Made by a program: the position numbers and the translations under genes | Source of the DNA: Brachybacterium huguangmaarense | GTDB lineage: Bacteria; Actinomycetota; Actinomycetes; Actinomycetales; Dermabacteraceae | Reading direction: 5' to 3' | NCBI RefSeq assembly: GCF_025725725.1 | Contig: NZ_CP107020.1 | Span: 1,488,001 to 1,552,000, forward strand | Length of the DNA: 64,000 bases | Shown here: one piece after another, positions 36,831-45,175 of the stretch | Layout of the letters: each line of letters begins with the position of its first letter | Numbering within the stretch: the stretch's first letter is position 1 | The notes under the pieces: generated by a model | What the model was told of the DNA's origin: nothing | The model's input: the letters and a program-made list of their open reading frames with translations, nothing else | The model's database searches: none

Positions 36831-38135
36831 ATGCTCGCCTACCTCCATGCTGCCCGCGACGATGTCCGCGCGGCGCTCGAGGGCGCAGAGGGCATGTCCC
36901 TCGGGCCGATGTCGGCGACCGGATGGACGGCGGCGTGGGTCCCGGAGGCCGAGGCCGTCCAGCTCTTCGATCGCGCCATCCTGGTCGACATCGACGCAGG
37001 GGACGAGCAGGTGAGCCTCGAGGTCCGGCACGAGGGCCGCAGGGAGATATGGGAGTGGGAGGTGGCCGAGGAGGAGCCCTCGGACGCTTCAGCCCCCGAG
37101 AGCCAGGCGTGGGCCCGCAGCGCCGCGTCGAGGGTGAGCCAGGTGCTCGGGGCCTCGGAGAGCGAGACGCCTCTGACGGCCGTGATCGCCCGGCAGCCCT
37201 CGGCCGATGAGCTCGTCGACGAGCTGTCGGCGATCGGCGGCCTGCCCGTCGCCACGACGACGCCCGTGCGCGCGCTCGTGGTCGCGCGCGTCGCGCCGAA
37301 GGGACTGCGGCTCGCGGGTGCTCTTGCCGCGGCCGGCCTGGGACCGGTGGCGCTCGCGGATCTCGGTGCCGGGTGGGCCGCCCTGCAGCTCGAGGACGCC
37401 CCGGAGCACAGCGACCTGCTCGCCGGCTTCGTCGGCGAGAGGCTGCTGGGGCGCGGTGCCCGTGGGTGGGGGAAGCGGGTGCTCGTGCTGTGGCGCGACG
37501 CCATAGGAGCGGCGGGGTTCCGCGTCTACCGTGGCTCGTCCATGGTCGACGACGGCGAGTGGGGCACGGGGTGGGAGCATCCCGACGCCGACCACTGGTC
37601 GGTCCGTGATGCCGCCGCCGACCGGCTGCGCGTCCTCGCCCCACGGGGCGCGGCGGATGTCGCGAGGCTGCGGTCCCTGCTCCGCTCGACCACGTGGGAG
37701 GGTGATCCCCTCGCAGAGCTCCTGGCGGCGCTCGGCATGCCCGAGAGCACGCTCGCGATGCTGGACGGCGAAGTGGGCGCACCGCCGGCGCAGCGACTTG
37801 AGCCTGCTGGGCGTCGCGAGATCCTGCGCGGCGTGCTGACGGGCGCGGGCTGGCCGCCCCTCGCGCCACGGTGGGCGCTGCTGGTGTACATGTGCGTCGC
37901 CGTGTTCGCGGCGATCGTGCTCGCTGTGCTCGCCGCCCTGTCGATCGCCGTCATCATCACCGACGGCGGGATCCTCGACGAGCCGTCCTCCGACTCCGAG
38001 CCGTGGATCGTCCTGGGGGTTTGCCTGGTCGGCATCGGGTTGAACGGCCTCGCCGCCATGGGCGCCGCGCGGCAGGCGCGCCACGCCGCGGCCGAGGACC
38101 TCCCGGCGGACAGCGACCACGACGGGCCACGCTGA
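36831..38135 (+). CDS. hypothetical protein with two C-terminal membrane helices
   Basis: 434 residues, family not recognised. The first 330 residues are soluble and mixed alpha/beta. Then come two hydrophobic helices (WALLVYMCVAVFAAIVLAVLAALSIAVII and SEPWIVLGVCLVGIGLNGLAAMGAA) and a charged tail. TATCGT lies 6 bp before ATG 36831, suggesting a leaderless mRNA. The stop is 14 bp from that of the convergent YigZ gene. Confidence 0.6.
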   Translation: MLAYLHAARDDVRAALEGAEGMSLGPMSATGWTAAWVPEAEAVQLFDRAILVDIDAGDEQVSLEVRHEGRREIWEWEVAEEEPSDASAPESQAWARSAASRVSQVLGASESETPLTAVIARQPSADELVDELSAIGGLPVATTTPVRALVVARVAPKGLRLAGALAAAGLGPVALADLGAGWAALQLEDAPEHSDLLAGFVGERLLGRGARGWGKRVLVLWRDAIGAAGFRVYRGSSMVDDGEWGTGWEHPDADHWSVRDAAADRLRVLAPRGAADVARLRSLLRSTTWEGDPLAELLAALGMPESTLAMLDGEVGAPPAQRLEPAGRREILRGVLTGAGWPPLAPRWALLVYMCVAVFAAIVLAVLAALSIAVIITDGGILDEPSSDSEPWIVLGVCLVGIGLNGLAAMGAARQARHAAAEDLPADSDHDGPR

Positions 38136-38148
38136 GATCGTCCGCCGC

Positions 38149-38796
38149 TCAGAGCGGAAGGTCGAGAACGCGCTCGCCCCGGAGGGCGGGGGAGAGACGG
38201 CCGCCGGACCACGCGGCCACGTCGGCCCGCAGGGCGTCGACCAGGTCGGGGCCGACGAGCACGGTCAGGCGGACTCCGGTCGAGCCGTACTCCGCCGGCT
38301 CGACCTGTCCGCCGTGGGCCGCGACGAACAGCCGCACCGCGTTCTCGGCCGCACCGGCCTGGGCATGCGGGACCTCGAGCGTGACGACCGCGACCGCGGT
38401 GCGGCGGAGCAGGGTGGCCGAGGCGAGGGCTGTGCTCACCGCGCCCCCGTAGGCGCGGGCCAGGCCGCCGGTGCCGAGCTTGATGCCGCCGAAGTGGCGC
38501 GTGACCACGGCGATCACGTTCGTGACATGAGCGCCCTGGAGGACCTGCAGGATCGGCATGCCGGCCGTCCCGGAGGGCTCGCCGTCGTCGTTGCTGCGCG
38601 TGACGGGGGAGGGCTCGGCGTCGATGATCATCGCGCTGCAGTGGTGGCGGGCACCCGGTGAGGCGATGCGCGCCGCGTGGATCACGGCGTCGGCGTCCTC
38701 GACCGTCGCCGCAGGGGCGAGGCGGGCCAGGAAACGCGACTTCTTCTCGACGAGCTCGGCCTCGGCGGGGGCGGCGAGGGTGAGGACGTCGGGCAT
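38149..38796 (-). CDS. YigZ family protein (UPF0029/IMPACT)
   Basis: 215 residues. The N-terminal IMPACT domain has VEKKSRFLARLAP, GARHHCSAMIID, NDDGEPSGTAGMPILQVL and VTRHFGGIKLGTGGLARAYG, all diagnostic. A DUF1949-like C-terminal domain follows from about residue 140. Relatives bind ribosomes or nucleic acids and affect translation under stress; the bacterial role is unclear. Confidence 0.92.
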   Translation of the reverse strand: MPDVLTLAAPAEAELVEKKSRFLARLAPAATVEDADAVIHAARIASPGARHHCSAMIIDAEPSPVTRSNDDGEPSGTAGMPILQVLQGAHVTNVIAVVTRHFGGIKLGTGGLARAYGGAVSTALASATLLRRTAVAVVTLEVPHAQAGAAENAVRLFVAAHGGQVEPAEYGSTGVRLTVLVGPDLVDALRADVAAWSGGRLSPALRGERVLDLPL

Positions 38797-38872
38797 GGGC
38801 GCAGTCTACGAAGCGTTAAGGTGTGTCGTGCGTCTCACGGACGCCCGCCGTCGAATCCCAGGGGGAGACATC

Positions 38873-39430
38873 ATGACCACACCGAACGCCGTCGCACGCC
38901 CCGGGGCCGGAATGCGCAAGTGGGGCAAGATCCTGGCCATCGTCGGCGCGATCATGCTGGTGGTCTGCGTGGTCGTCGGCGTGATCCTCGCCGTCACGGG
39001 CATCGGCCGGGCGGCCGGCACCGCGGACAAGGGCACCACCTTCACGGGCAGCACGTCCGTCACGCTCGAGGCCGGCCAGAAGGTGCAGCTGTACGCCCCC
39101 GATGATGCGGCGACTCCGATGTGCGAGGTGACGCCGGCCGACAAGGTGGGCGATGCGCCCGTGCAGAGCAGCGAGGTCACGAGCGGTGGCGTGACCTGGG
39201 AATCCTTCGACGGATTCAGCGCCACCGAGGCCAGCTCCTACCAGATCACCTGTGACGGCACGACCCAGGTGCTCGCCGCGCCGCCCGTCAGCATCGGCGG
39301 CATCTTCGCGGGCGTAGGAGGGATTCTGCTGGGCGTGCTCGGCGGAGGCCTGGGGCTGGTCATGCTGATCGTCGGGCTCGTGCTGTTCTTCATCGGCCGC
39401 GGCAAGGCGAAGCAGGCGGGGGTGGCCTGA
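38873..39430 (+). CDS. membrane-anchored hypothetical protein
   Basis: 185 residues. A cytoplasmic N-terminus, one helix (ILAIVGAIMLVVCVVVGVILAVTGIG), then about 90 residues of extracytoplasmic beta-rich sequence with two Cys (PMCEVTP, YQITCDG) that could pair, then a Gly-rich double helix (IGGIFAGVGGILLGVLGGGLGLVMLIVGLVLFFIG). The layout is seen in uncharacterised actinobacterial proteins. GGGGGAGACATC precedes ATG 38873. Confidence 0.65.
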   Translation: MTTPNAVARPGAGMRKWGKILAIVGAIMLVVCVVVGVILAVTGIGRAAGTADKGTTFTGSTSVTLEAGQKVQLYAPDDAATPMCEVTPADKVGDAPVQSSEVTSGGVTWESFDGFSATEASSYQITCDGTTQVLAAPPVSIGGIFAGVGGILLGVLGGGLGLVMLIVGLVLFFIGRGKAKQAGVA

Positions 39431-39508
39431 GCGGCACCCGCATCGCCTGCTGCGGCGGCGTGCCGAGGCGCGCCCGGCCGGTAGACTGGGCCGGCCCGCG
39501 AGGGCACG

Positions 39509-39581
39509 GGGCCTCTAGCTCAGTCGGTAGAGCATCGGACTTTTAATCCGCGGGTCGTGGGTTCGATCCCCACGGGGCCCA
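39509..39581 (+). tRNA. tRNA-Lys (TTT), chromosomal attachment site of the module array
   Basis: Cloverleaf with acceptor GGGCCTC/GGGGCCC, D-arm GCTCAGTCGGTAGAGC, anticodon loop CTTTTAA (TTT) and T-arm GTGGGTTCGATCCCCAC. The segment around 39550|39551 (CCG|CGG) recurs at 42950 and 47317, where it is the centre of two palindromes. All DNA from here to the right edge is accessory in character. Confidence 0.95.
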
Positions 39582-39631
39582 CCCTGGTCAGGCCGGAGAA
39601 GCTTCCTCTAGGGGAAGGTCTCGAAAACGGC

Positions 39632-39685
39632 GTTGACAGCAGCTTTGACAGCAACGCGGCTGTGCGGGTGGGGCTGACAGCAACG
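39632..39685 (+). repeat. TGACAGCAACG repeats at the left end of module A
   Basis: Three copies: TTGACAGCAGC (degenerate), TTTGACAGCAACG and CTGACAGCAACG. The same series, followed by CGGCTGTG, occurs at the left end of module C (47400-47461). They look like arm-type binding sites for an integrase. Confidence 0.7.
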
Positions 39686-39755
39686 TGCGGTGTGCTCCTC
39701 GACGGATCGGGCAGTTCCTGCGGTGCGGAGACCAAGCTACTGAGATGCTTCAGAG

Positions 39756-40889
39756 GTGAACTCTCTAGCTCAGCGCCGGCACGTCGCTGCCGGTCTGCTC
39801 GATGACTACACCTCAGCCCGTGGCATGTATGCGTTTCGGACGTACGACGCTCGGCCAGCGAACGACAGAGGTCGGCTGCGTCCTGAGGACATCCTTGCTG
39901 CGAACCTGCTGAGTCTGCGTCTGAGTGCAAGCGACGTGATCCCACTCTTCGCCAAGGGTGAGGGCGCTCCCCAGGAGTTGCTCGAGTCGATGAACGCGGC
40001 GCTCAGCAGTCTTCGCGAGGCGCGGGCCTTCGAGGAGTATGAGAGCACTAACAAGCTCGATCTGGCGCTGACGTCTCTGAAGAGGGCGAACGAGGCGGCA
40101 CGGAAGGTCGACGGGTGGACCAGCGTCACGGTGTCCAAGGTCCTCCATCGGCATGTTCCCCGCGTGGTGCCCATCATCGATTCCCGTGTACGGCGCTTCT
40201 ACGGGGTCAACAAGCAGCAGGATGGCAAGCTCTACCATCAGCTCTGGGAGGACGTCCGCGTCAACGCGGGATGGCTCTCCGAACTCGCTGGTAAGTACAG
40301 AACTTCTGACGGGCGCAAACTATCAATTCTGCGCGTGGCAGATATCCTCATCTGGATGCGAAGCGTCGACCCTGACGCTCCTACTGTCGACGAGCTCACG
40401 CCGGAGACCTGGGATAGTGCAGGGCTGAAGGCGAGTGGCTGGGAGGGGTCCCTTCCCCTAGCGACGCTCGATGCATCCGCTGTCCCGCGTATGCCGGGAG
40501 TTTATGTAGTCCTGAGGGAGAGCGGTGTGGCGCCTGAATTGCTGGCGGAGAGGCCGCATGCGACTGCTCGGCAGGCGAGTAGTTACTCGGAGTCTGACCT
40601 GCGCTTACGATGGGTCTCGGGTGCCCAAGTGTTGTATATCGGGAAAGCGGGGACCAGTCTTCGAAATCGCTTGCGCCAGTACCGCAAGTTCGGGGAAGGA
40701 ACCGGAATCAACCATGCGGGCGGAAGGTCGATCTGGCAGCTTTCAGATGCCGACAACTTGACCGTCGCGTGGCACACGCTCCCCGCGAACTATGACGGAC
40801 TCAATGCTAGCGCCGCCGAGTTAGGATTGATCCGTGCCTTCCGGGAAGCTCACAGCGAGCTAAGGCCTTTCGCAAATTTGGTCCTGTAG
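39756..40889 (+). CDS. DUF6308-like domain fused to a GIY-YIG-like nuclease domain
   Basis: 377 residues from GTG 39756. The N-terminal 230 residues contain VSKVLHRHVPRVVPIIDSRV and ADILIWM, which resemble DUF6308, a family of unknown function. Residues 245-360 look like a GIY-YIG endonuclease: MPGVYVVLRE (GVY 248-250), QVLYIGKAGTSLRNRLRQY (YIG with Arg303/Arg306) and a Glu near 355. GIY-YIG domains cut DNA by a one-metal mechanism. GC is clearly lower than in the core genome. As the only original cargo of module A it could be a defence or competition gene; that is inference. Confidence 0.6.
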   Translation: MNSLAQRRHVAAGLLDDYTSARGMYAFRTYDARPANDRGRLRPEDILAANLLSLRLSASDVIPLFAKGEGAPQELLESMNAALSSLREARAFEEYESTNKLDLALTSLKRANEAARKVDGWTSVTVSKVLHRHVPRVVPIIDSRVRRFYGVNKQQDGKLYHQLWEDVRVNAGWLSELAGKYRTSDGRKLSILRVADILIWMRSVDPDAPTVDELTPETWDSAGLKASGWEGSLPLATLDASAVPRMPGVYVVLRESGVAPELLAERPHATARQASSYSESDLRLRWVSGAQVLYIGKAGTSLRNRLRQYRKFGEGTGINHAGGRSIWQLSDADNLTVAWHTLPANYDGLNASAAELGLIRAFREAHSELRPFANLVL

Positions 40890-41208
40890 CATCTCGCCGG
40901 CGTCGAGAGGCTCATGCGGACGTTCGGATCAATGTGCGCTGGTATTTATCGTGATAGGCCGGTCTGACAAGCGGTCAAGAGTGGCGGCTTTTTGGTAGCT
41001 CCTGTAGGCAATCGACGTGCCCGCCAGGTCGCCCTACTGTGTGGTCATAGAATGGCCGATAGCAGCAGTCCGATACTTGATCACTTCAACAAAGTGCCAG
41101 CGGTGCCTCATCTCCATTCGGCCCGAGTCACGGCGGCTTCCCCGTAAGGCGGGATGTCGTAACGAGCGATGGGCTCACGCGTTCTGGAGGTCCTCTGCCA
41201 GGTTTACC
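40890..41208. other. gene-free stretch between the GIY-YIG gene and ISL3
   Basis: About 320 bp of reduced GC. I see no credible frame, tRNA or strong hairpin. Confidence 0.5.
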
Positions 41209-42658
41209 GGCTCTTAAGAGTTGAGTGTGGGCGCGCCGGTTGGGTCGGGTAGCTGGGGGTAAGCGTCGAGGTCCCCGATGATGAGCGGACTTCTACCCCC
41301 GCTGATCTCAAGGGCCTCGACGATGCCCAACCATAGTTGTGTATGCCCTGACGCGCTCGATCGCTGCGACCGATGCGATGTTCTCCTCGACTTCCCAAGC
41401 CGCCACCTGGTCGCGGTGACGCAGGCTCCAACGGGCCTGGTGCTCGAGGTGGAGTCCTGTGATCCGGTCACGGGCTGCCCTGGCTGCGGAGTCATTGCGA
41501 CTGGTCACGGCCGTGTGATGGTCGAGATGATCGATGCGCCCTGGGCCGGCAGGCCGGTGCGGATCCGGTGGCGCAAGCGCCGCTGGATCTGCCTCGAGGA
41601 CGTCTGCGCGGTGGTCTCGTTCATCGAGCAGGACTCCCAGGTCTGCGCTCCGCGGGGGCTGCTGAGCACGCGCGCGATCCGGTGGGCGATCGGCCAGCTC
41701 CGGGCCGAGGGAGCGACGATCCAGGGTCTGGCCCGGCAGCTCGGCACCACCTGGAACACGCTCTGGTCCCAGGTCCAGCCCGTCCTGGCCCAGGCCGCAG
41801 GCGATCCGTCCAGGTTCGAGGGCGTGCAGGTCCTGGGCGTCGACGAGCACATCTGGCACCACCGTGACCCGCGCAGGCGCGGCCCGAAGGAGCTCGCCGG
41901 CATGGTCGACCTGGCCCGTGGTCCCTACCCCACCGCGAGGCTGTTGGATCTCGTCCCCGGCCGATCCGGCAGCGCCTACCGAGACTGGCTGGACGAGCGG
42001 GGCGAGGAGTTCCGCAAGCGGGTCGAGATCGCAACGCTGGACCCGTTCCAGGGCTACAAGAACGCGATCGATGACCAGCTCGAGGACGCGACCTGCGTGC
42101 TGGACGCCTTCCACATCGTCAAGCTCGCCGGCGCTGCGGTCGATGACGTTCGCCACCGAGGCCGCAAGGGCGACCCTCGGCCACCGAGGCCGTAAGGGCG
42201 ACCCTTTCTACGGGATCCGCCACCTCCTCCGCGCGGGGTGCGAACGCCTCACGTCTTGCCAACAGAACCGGCTGGCCAGCGCGTTCGCGCCCTACCCCGA
42301 TCATGTCGCGGTCGAGGTCGCCTACCAGTGCGCCCAAGACGTCCGCGAAGTGTTCCACCAGCCCACCCTTCCCCGGGGCCGACGCCTCGCCGAGCAGCTG
42401 ATCGAGAAGCTGCCGTCCTGCCTGATCCCGGAGATCGCCAGGCTCGGGAAGACTCTGCGCCGCTGGCGGACAGCGTTCCTGGCCTACTTCGACACCGACG
42501 GCGCGAGCAACGGCGGAACCGCCGAGGCCATCAACGGAATCATCGAGCTCGGGCGCCGCATCGCCCGCGGGTTCCGGAACTTCGAGCACTACCGCCTCCG
42601 CATGCTCCTGATCACCGGCGGCCTCGACGCCTCACCCCACACTCAACTCTGAAGAGCC
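41209..42658 (+). mobile_element. ISL3-family insertion sequence, copy 1
   Basis: About 1,450 bp with 23-bp terminal inverted repeats (GGCTCTTAAGAGTTGAGTGT.. at 41209 and GGCTCTTCAGAGTTGAGTGT.. read inward from 42658), one mismatch. The 8 bp on each side differ (GGTTTACC against CCATGTCG), so no target duplication remains. That suggests a later deletion or recombination at one end. Confidence 0.85.
41323..42652 (+). pseudogene. ISL3 transposase, frameshifted
   Basis: Starts MPNHSCVCPDAL with an N-terminal zinc-binding region (CDRCDVLLDFP, GCPGCGVIATGHGR). The DDE-type core has VLGVDEHIWHH, ARLLDLVPGRS, ATLDPFQGYKNAI and DAFHIVKLAG. The frame breaks near 42168-42171: one extra G (AAGGGCG where AAGGCG would keep DDVRHRGRK-ATLGHRG in frame). 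A near-copy of the following 25 bp lies just downstream. The C-terminal half continues in the next frame (LGHRGRKGDPFYGIRHLLRAG ... NGGTAEAINGIIELGRR) to 42652. Unless the G is a sequencing error this copy is inactive. Confidence 0.8.
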
Positions 42659-42833
42659 CCATGTCGGTGTCTTTATGTATCCATGTTTCCGGCGACGCGT
42701 GTCAGAGGTCTGAGCGTGTGGAAGCTGCGTGCGGCGGAGTGCACCTAGCGTTGCCAGCTCCTTCATGGCGTCACGTTAGAGTCTCGCGCCTGAGGTTTAG
42801 GGCGATTGATGTAACGGTTGGGTTGCGCCGACC

Positions 42834-42933
42834 CTGACAGCAACGCTGACAGCAACGCGATGGCGTCCAGTGGTCTCTGCGTAGTGGCGCGGGTGTGCTG
42901 ACCTGCTTGAACCTGCTGGACAACCTGTGCGTT
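42834..42933 (+). repeat. right-end sequence of module A
   Basis: CTGACAGCAACGCTGACAGC begins a stretch that is similar to 63602-63691 (right end of module C) and, inverted, to 42968-43066 (right end of module B). Shared landmarks are the two 11-bp repeats, CGATGGYGTCC and GCTGACCTG. Confidence 0.7.
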
Positions 42934-42967
42934 GGCGGACTTTTAATCCGCGGATTAAAAGTCCGCC
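42934..42967. repeat. 34-bp perfect palindrome: left half-site of tRNA-Lys facing itself
   Basis: The arm GGCGGACTTTTAATCCG (42934-42950) is followed directly by its exact complement (42951-42967). The arm equals the anticodon-arm side of tRNA-Lys up to CCG|CGG. A normal site would continue into the T-arm half, which is instead found at 47287-47348. Confidence 0.9.
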
Positions 42968-43066
42968 AGAGCATCGGCCGCAGAGCGTGTACAAGCAGGT
43001 CAGAGGGCTGGTACTGCTACCCGAAGCGCGACGGACACCATCGCGTTGCTGTCAGCGTTGCTGTCA
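42968..43066 (-). repeat. right-end sequence of module B (inverted)
   Basis: On the minus strand this reads as two TGACAGCAACG copies, CGATGGTGTCCGTC, then CTGACCTGCTTG and GATGCTCTGGCGG leading into the half-site. It is the counterpart of 42834-42933. Confidence 0.7.
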
Positions 43067-43148
43067 AGAGGTGTTCGAGACGAGTCGGCATCTGTTCCTT
43101 GGGGATGGTGTCTCCAGAAGCCCTAGTCACACGTGCTCTCGGCTTTCC

Positions 43149-43580
43149 TCAACCTTGGACTGGAATGTCGAGTGGCTCGCGGGACAGCAAGCTGCCGATG
43201 AGCTCCTCGATGCGGGTGCGGATCTCATCGCGCACCGGGCGGACTTCCGCGACGCCCTTGCCAGCTGGGTCCTCGAGCTTCCAGTCCTCGTACCGCTTGC
43301 CGGGGTAGTAAGGGCAGGCGTCGCCGCATCCCATGGTGATGACCACGTCGGAGGCCTGGACGGATTCGGGAGTGAGGATCATCGGGGTCTGGTGGGAGAT
43401 GTCGATGCCGACCTCCGCCATGGCCTCCACCGCTGCGGGGTTGATCGAGTCGGCGGGCGCTGACCCGGCGGAGTGGACCTCGATGCGGTCTCCGGCGAGC
43501 TCCCGCAGCCACCCGGCTGCCATCTGGGATCGACCGGCGTTGCGGACACAGACGAACAAGACGCTGGGGCGAACGGTCAG
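43149..43580 (-). CDS. arsC: arsenate reductase, low-molecular-weight phosphatase type
   Basis: About 143 residues. The phosphatase loop is CVRNAGRSQMA (Cys-x5-Arg), and DPAGKGVAEVRPVRDEI carries the general-acid region. It reduces arsenate to arsenite for export by Acr3. Start choice is hard: TTG 43559 lacks a ribosome site and would remove the first beta strand. CTG 43580 has GGAG at 6 bp and restores the PSVLFVC strand, so I used it although CTG starts are rare. The gene lies 33 bp after arsR on the same strand, divergent from acr3. Confidence 0.85.
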   Translation of the reverse strand: MTVRPSVLFVCVRNAGRSQMAAGWLRELAGDRIEVHSAGSAPADSINPAAVEAMAEVGIDISHQTPMILTPESVQASDVVITMGCGDACPYYPGKRYEDWKLEDPAGKGVAEVRPVRDEIRTRIEELIGSLLSREPLDIPVQG

Positions 43581-43613
43581 GGGAGTCTCCAGACAGGGGC
43601 GAGAGGGAGGGGT

Positions 43614-43979
43614 TCAGGCGATGTCGAGGAACGCACGGAGCTCGGCGAAGGCTGACGGGACGACGGAGTAGTGGGCCCAGCGGCCCTTCTGCTCGCGCGT
43701 GAGCAGGCCGGCGTCGACGAGCTTCTTCATGTGGTGGCTCACGGTGGGCTGACTGATGCCGAGCGGCTCGGTGAGATCGCATGCGCAGACCGACTCGCAG
43801 CCCTGGGCGGCGACGTGGGACAGGAGCCGGAGGCGCGTGGGGTCGGACAGCGCCTTCAGTAGAGAGGCGATCCGCTCGGCGTCGACAGTGTCGACAGGGC
43901 CTGCGGACAGCGTGCAGCACTCGCCAGAGCCGGTCCTCGCCGCGAATCCGGTGGCTGTGGCGTCGGTCGTCGTGGTCAT
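43614..43979 (-). CDS. arsR: ArsR/SmtB-family arsenite-responsive repressor
   Basis: 121 residues. The winged helix is LLKALSDPTRLRLLSHV ... GISQPTVSHHMKKLVDAGLLTREQKGRWAHYSV. Likely As(III) ligands are Cys61, Cys65 and Cys67 (GCESVCACDL) at the alpha3 site, as in classical ArsR, with an extra Cys21-Cys22 pair in the N-terminus. It would repress the divergent ars promoters through the operator at 43991. Confidence 0.93.
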   Translation of the reverse strand: MTTTTDATATGFAARTGSGECCTLSAGPVDTVDAERIASLLKALSDPTRLRLLSHVAAQGCESVCACDLTEPLGISQPTVSHHMKKLVDAGLLTREQKGRWAHYSVVPSAFAELRAFLDIA

Positions 43980-43990
43980 GCCCTCACCTT

Positions 43991-44010
43991 ACATTGACAG
44001 TTATCGATGT
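43991..44010. promoter_or_regulatory. ArsR operator in the divergent ars promoter
   Basis: ACATTGACAGTTATCGATGT, an imperfect inverted repeat (ACATYGAYA arms), 12 bp from the arsR start and 51 bp from the acr3 start. The size and position fit an ArsR box controlling both directions. Confidence 0.65.
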
Positions 44011-44060
44011 GGACCATAGCGTACTCACCGATAACCGTCGACGGAAGGTGCCGAGGCCTG

Positions 44061-45152
44061 ATGAGTACGACCGCCAAGGATGTGGAGCAGCCGCGCGTGA
44101 TGAAGGAGATGTCCTTTCTCGACCGCTGGCTCCCGGTATGGATTCTGGCCGCCATGGCCGTGGGGCTCCTGCTGGGGCGGTTCGTTCCCGGCCTGAACAC
44201 CGCGCTGGAGGCGGTGAAGATCGGGTCCGTGTCCCTGCCCATCGCGTTCGGGCTGCTGGTGATGATGTACCCGGTCTTGGCGAAGGTCCGCTACGACGAG
44301 ACCCGGCGAATCGGAGCTGACCGACGCCTGTTGGTGACTTCGTTGGTGCTGAACTGGATCGTCGGGCCGGCCCTCATGTTCGGCCTCGCGTGGATCTTCC
44401 TTGCCGACCTGCCGGAGTACCGGACCGGCCTGATCATCGTCGGTCTCGCGCGCTGCATCGCGATGGTGCTCATCTGGAACGACCTCGCCTGCGGTGACCG
44501 CGAAGCTGCCGCCGTGCTGGTCGCGATCAACTCCGTCTTCCAGGTGATCGCCTTCGGTGCCCTGGGCTGGTTCTACCTCCAGGCGCTGCCGTCGTGGCTG
44601 GGACTGCCGACCACGTCGGCCGAGTTCTCGATCGGCGCGATCGTCCTCAGCGTGCTGATCTTCCTCGGGATCCCTCTGGTCGCCGGGTTCCTGACCCGCA
44701 TCCTCGGGGAGCGGGCGAAGGGCAGGACCTGGTACGAGGAGCGGTTCCTCCCGAAGATCGGCCCGTGGGCGCTGTACGGGCTACTGTTCACCATCGTGCT
44801 GCTGTTCGCCCTCCAGGGCGACGCGATCCTCTCCGCCCCGGGCGACGTGGCCCGCATCGCCCTGCCGCTGCTGGTCTACTTCGTGGTCATGTTCCTGGGG
44901 TCCTTCCTGCTCGGACGGGCGATCGGCCTGAATTACGCGAAGTCCACGACCGTCGCGTTCACCGCCTCGGGCAACAACTTCGAGCTCGCCATCGCCGTCG
45001 CCATCGGCACCTTCGGCGTCACTTCCGGCCAGGCCCTCGCCGGTGTCGTCGGCCCCCTGATCGAGGTCCCGGTCCTCGTTGCCCTCGTCTACGTCGCTCT
45101 CGCGATGGGCCGCCGGCTCTTCCCCGGCGACGTGACCGTTCCCACCCGATGA
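44061..45152 (+). CDS. acr3: arsenite efflux permease Acr3
   Basis: 363 residues, ten membrane helices. Signature stretches are FLDRWLPVWILAAMAVGLLLGR, GLARCIAMVLIWNDLACGD (with the essential Cys in helix 4) and TVAFTASGNNFELAIAVAIG. Exports As(OH)3 using the proton gradient. ATG 44061 follows AAGGTGCCGAGGCCTG. The stop overlaps a potential upstream start of the next gene (ATGA), so the rest of the operon is probably coupled. Confidence 0.95.
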   Translation: MSTTAKDVEQPRVMKEMSFLDRWLPVWILAAMAVGLLLGRFVPGLNTALEAVKIGSVSLPIAFGLLVMMYPVLAKVRYDETRRIGADRRLLVTSLVLNWIVGPALMFGLAWIFLADLPEYRTGLIIVGLARCIAMVLIWNDLACGDREAAAVLVAINSVFQVIAFGALGWFYLQALPSWLGLPTTSAEFSIGAIVLSVLIFLGIPLVAGFLTRILGERAKGRTWYEERFLPKIGPWALYGLLFTIVLLFALQGDAILSAPGDVARIALPLLVYFVVMFLGSFLLGRAIGLNYAKSTTVAFTASGNNFELAIAVAIGTFGVTSGQALAGVVGPLIEVPVLVALVYVALAMGRRLFPGDVTVPTR

Positions 45153-45175
45153 ACCAGCAGAGAGTTCGAGTCACC

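Larger units (their letters stand above)
39551..42950 (+). mobile_element. module A of the tRNA-Lys array
   Basis: Bounded by CCG|CGG in tRNA-Lys on the left and by the left half of a second tRNA-Lys-like site on the right. Copies of the 11-bp repeat TGACAGCAACG lie near both ends (39632-39685 and 42834-42860). Cargo is one unusual gene (39756) plus a later ISL3 insertion. It encodes no integrase. Confidence 0.55.

Noticed and set aside
39762-39775. Second tRNA-Lys start (CTCTAGCTCAG) inside the 39756 gene
   Set aside because: Only the D-arm start matches; no acceptor or anticodon arm follows, so it is a chance match within codons.
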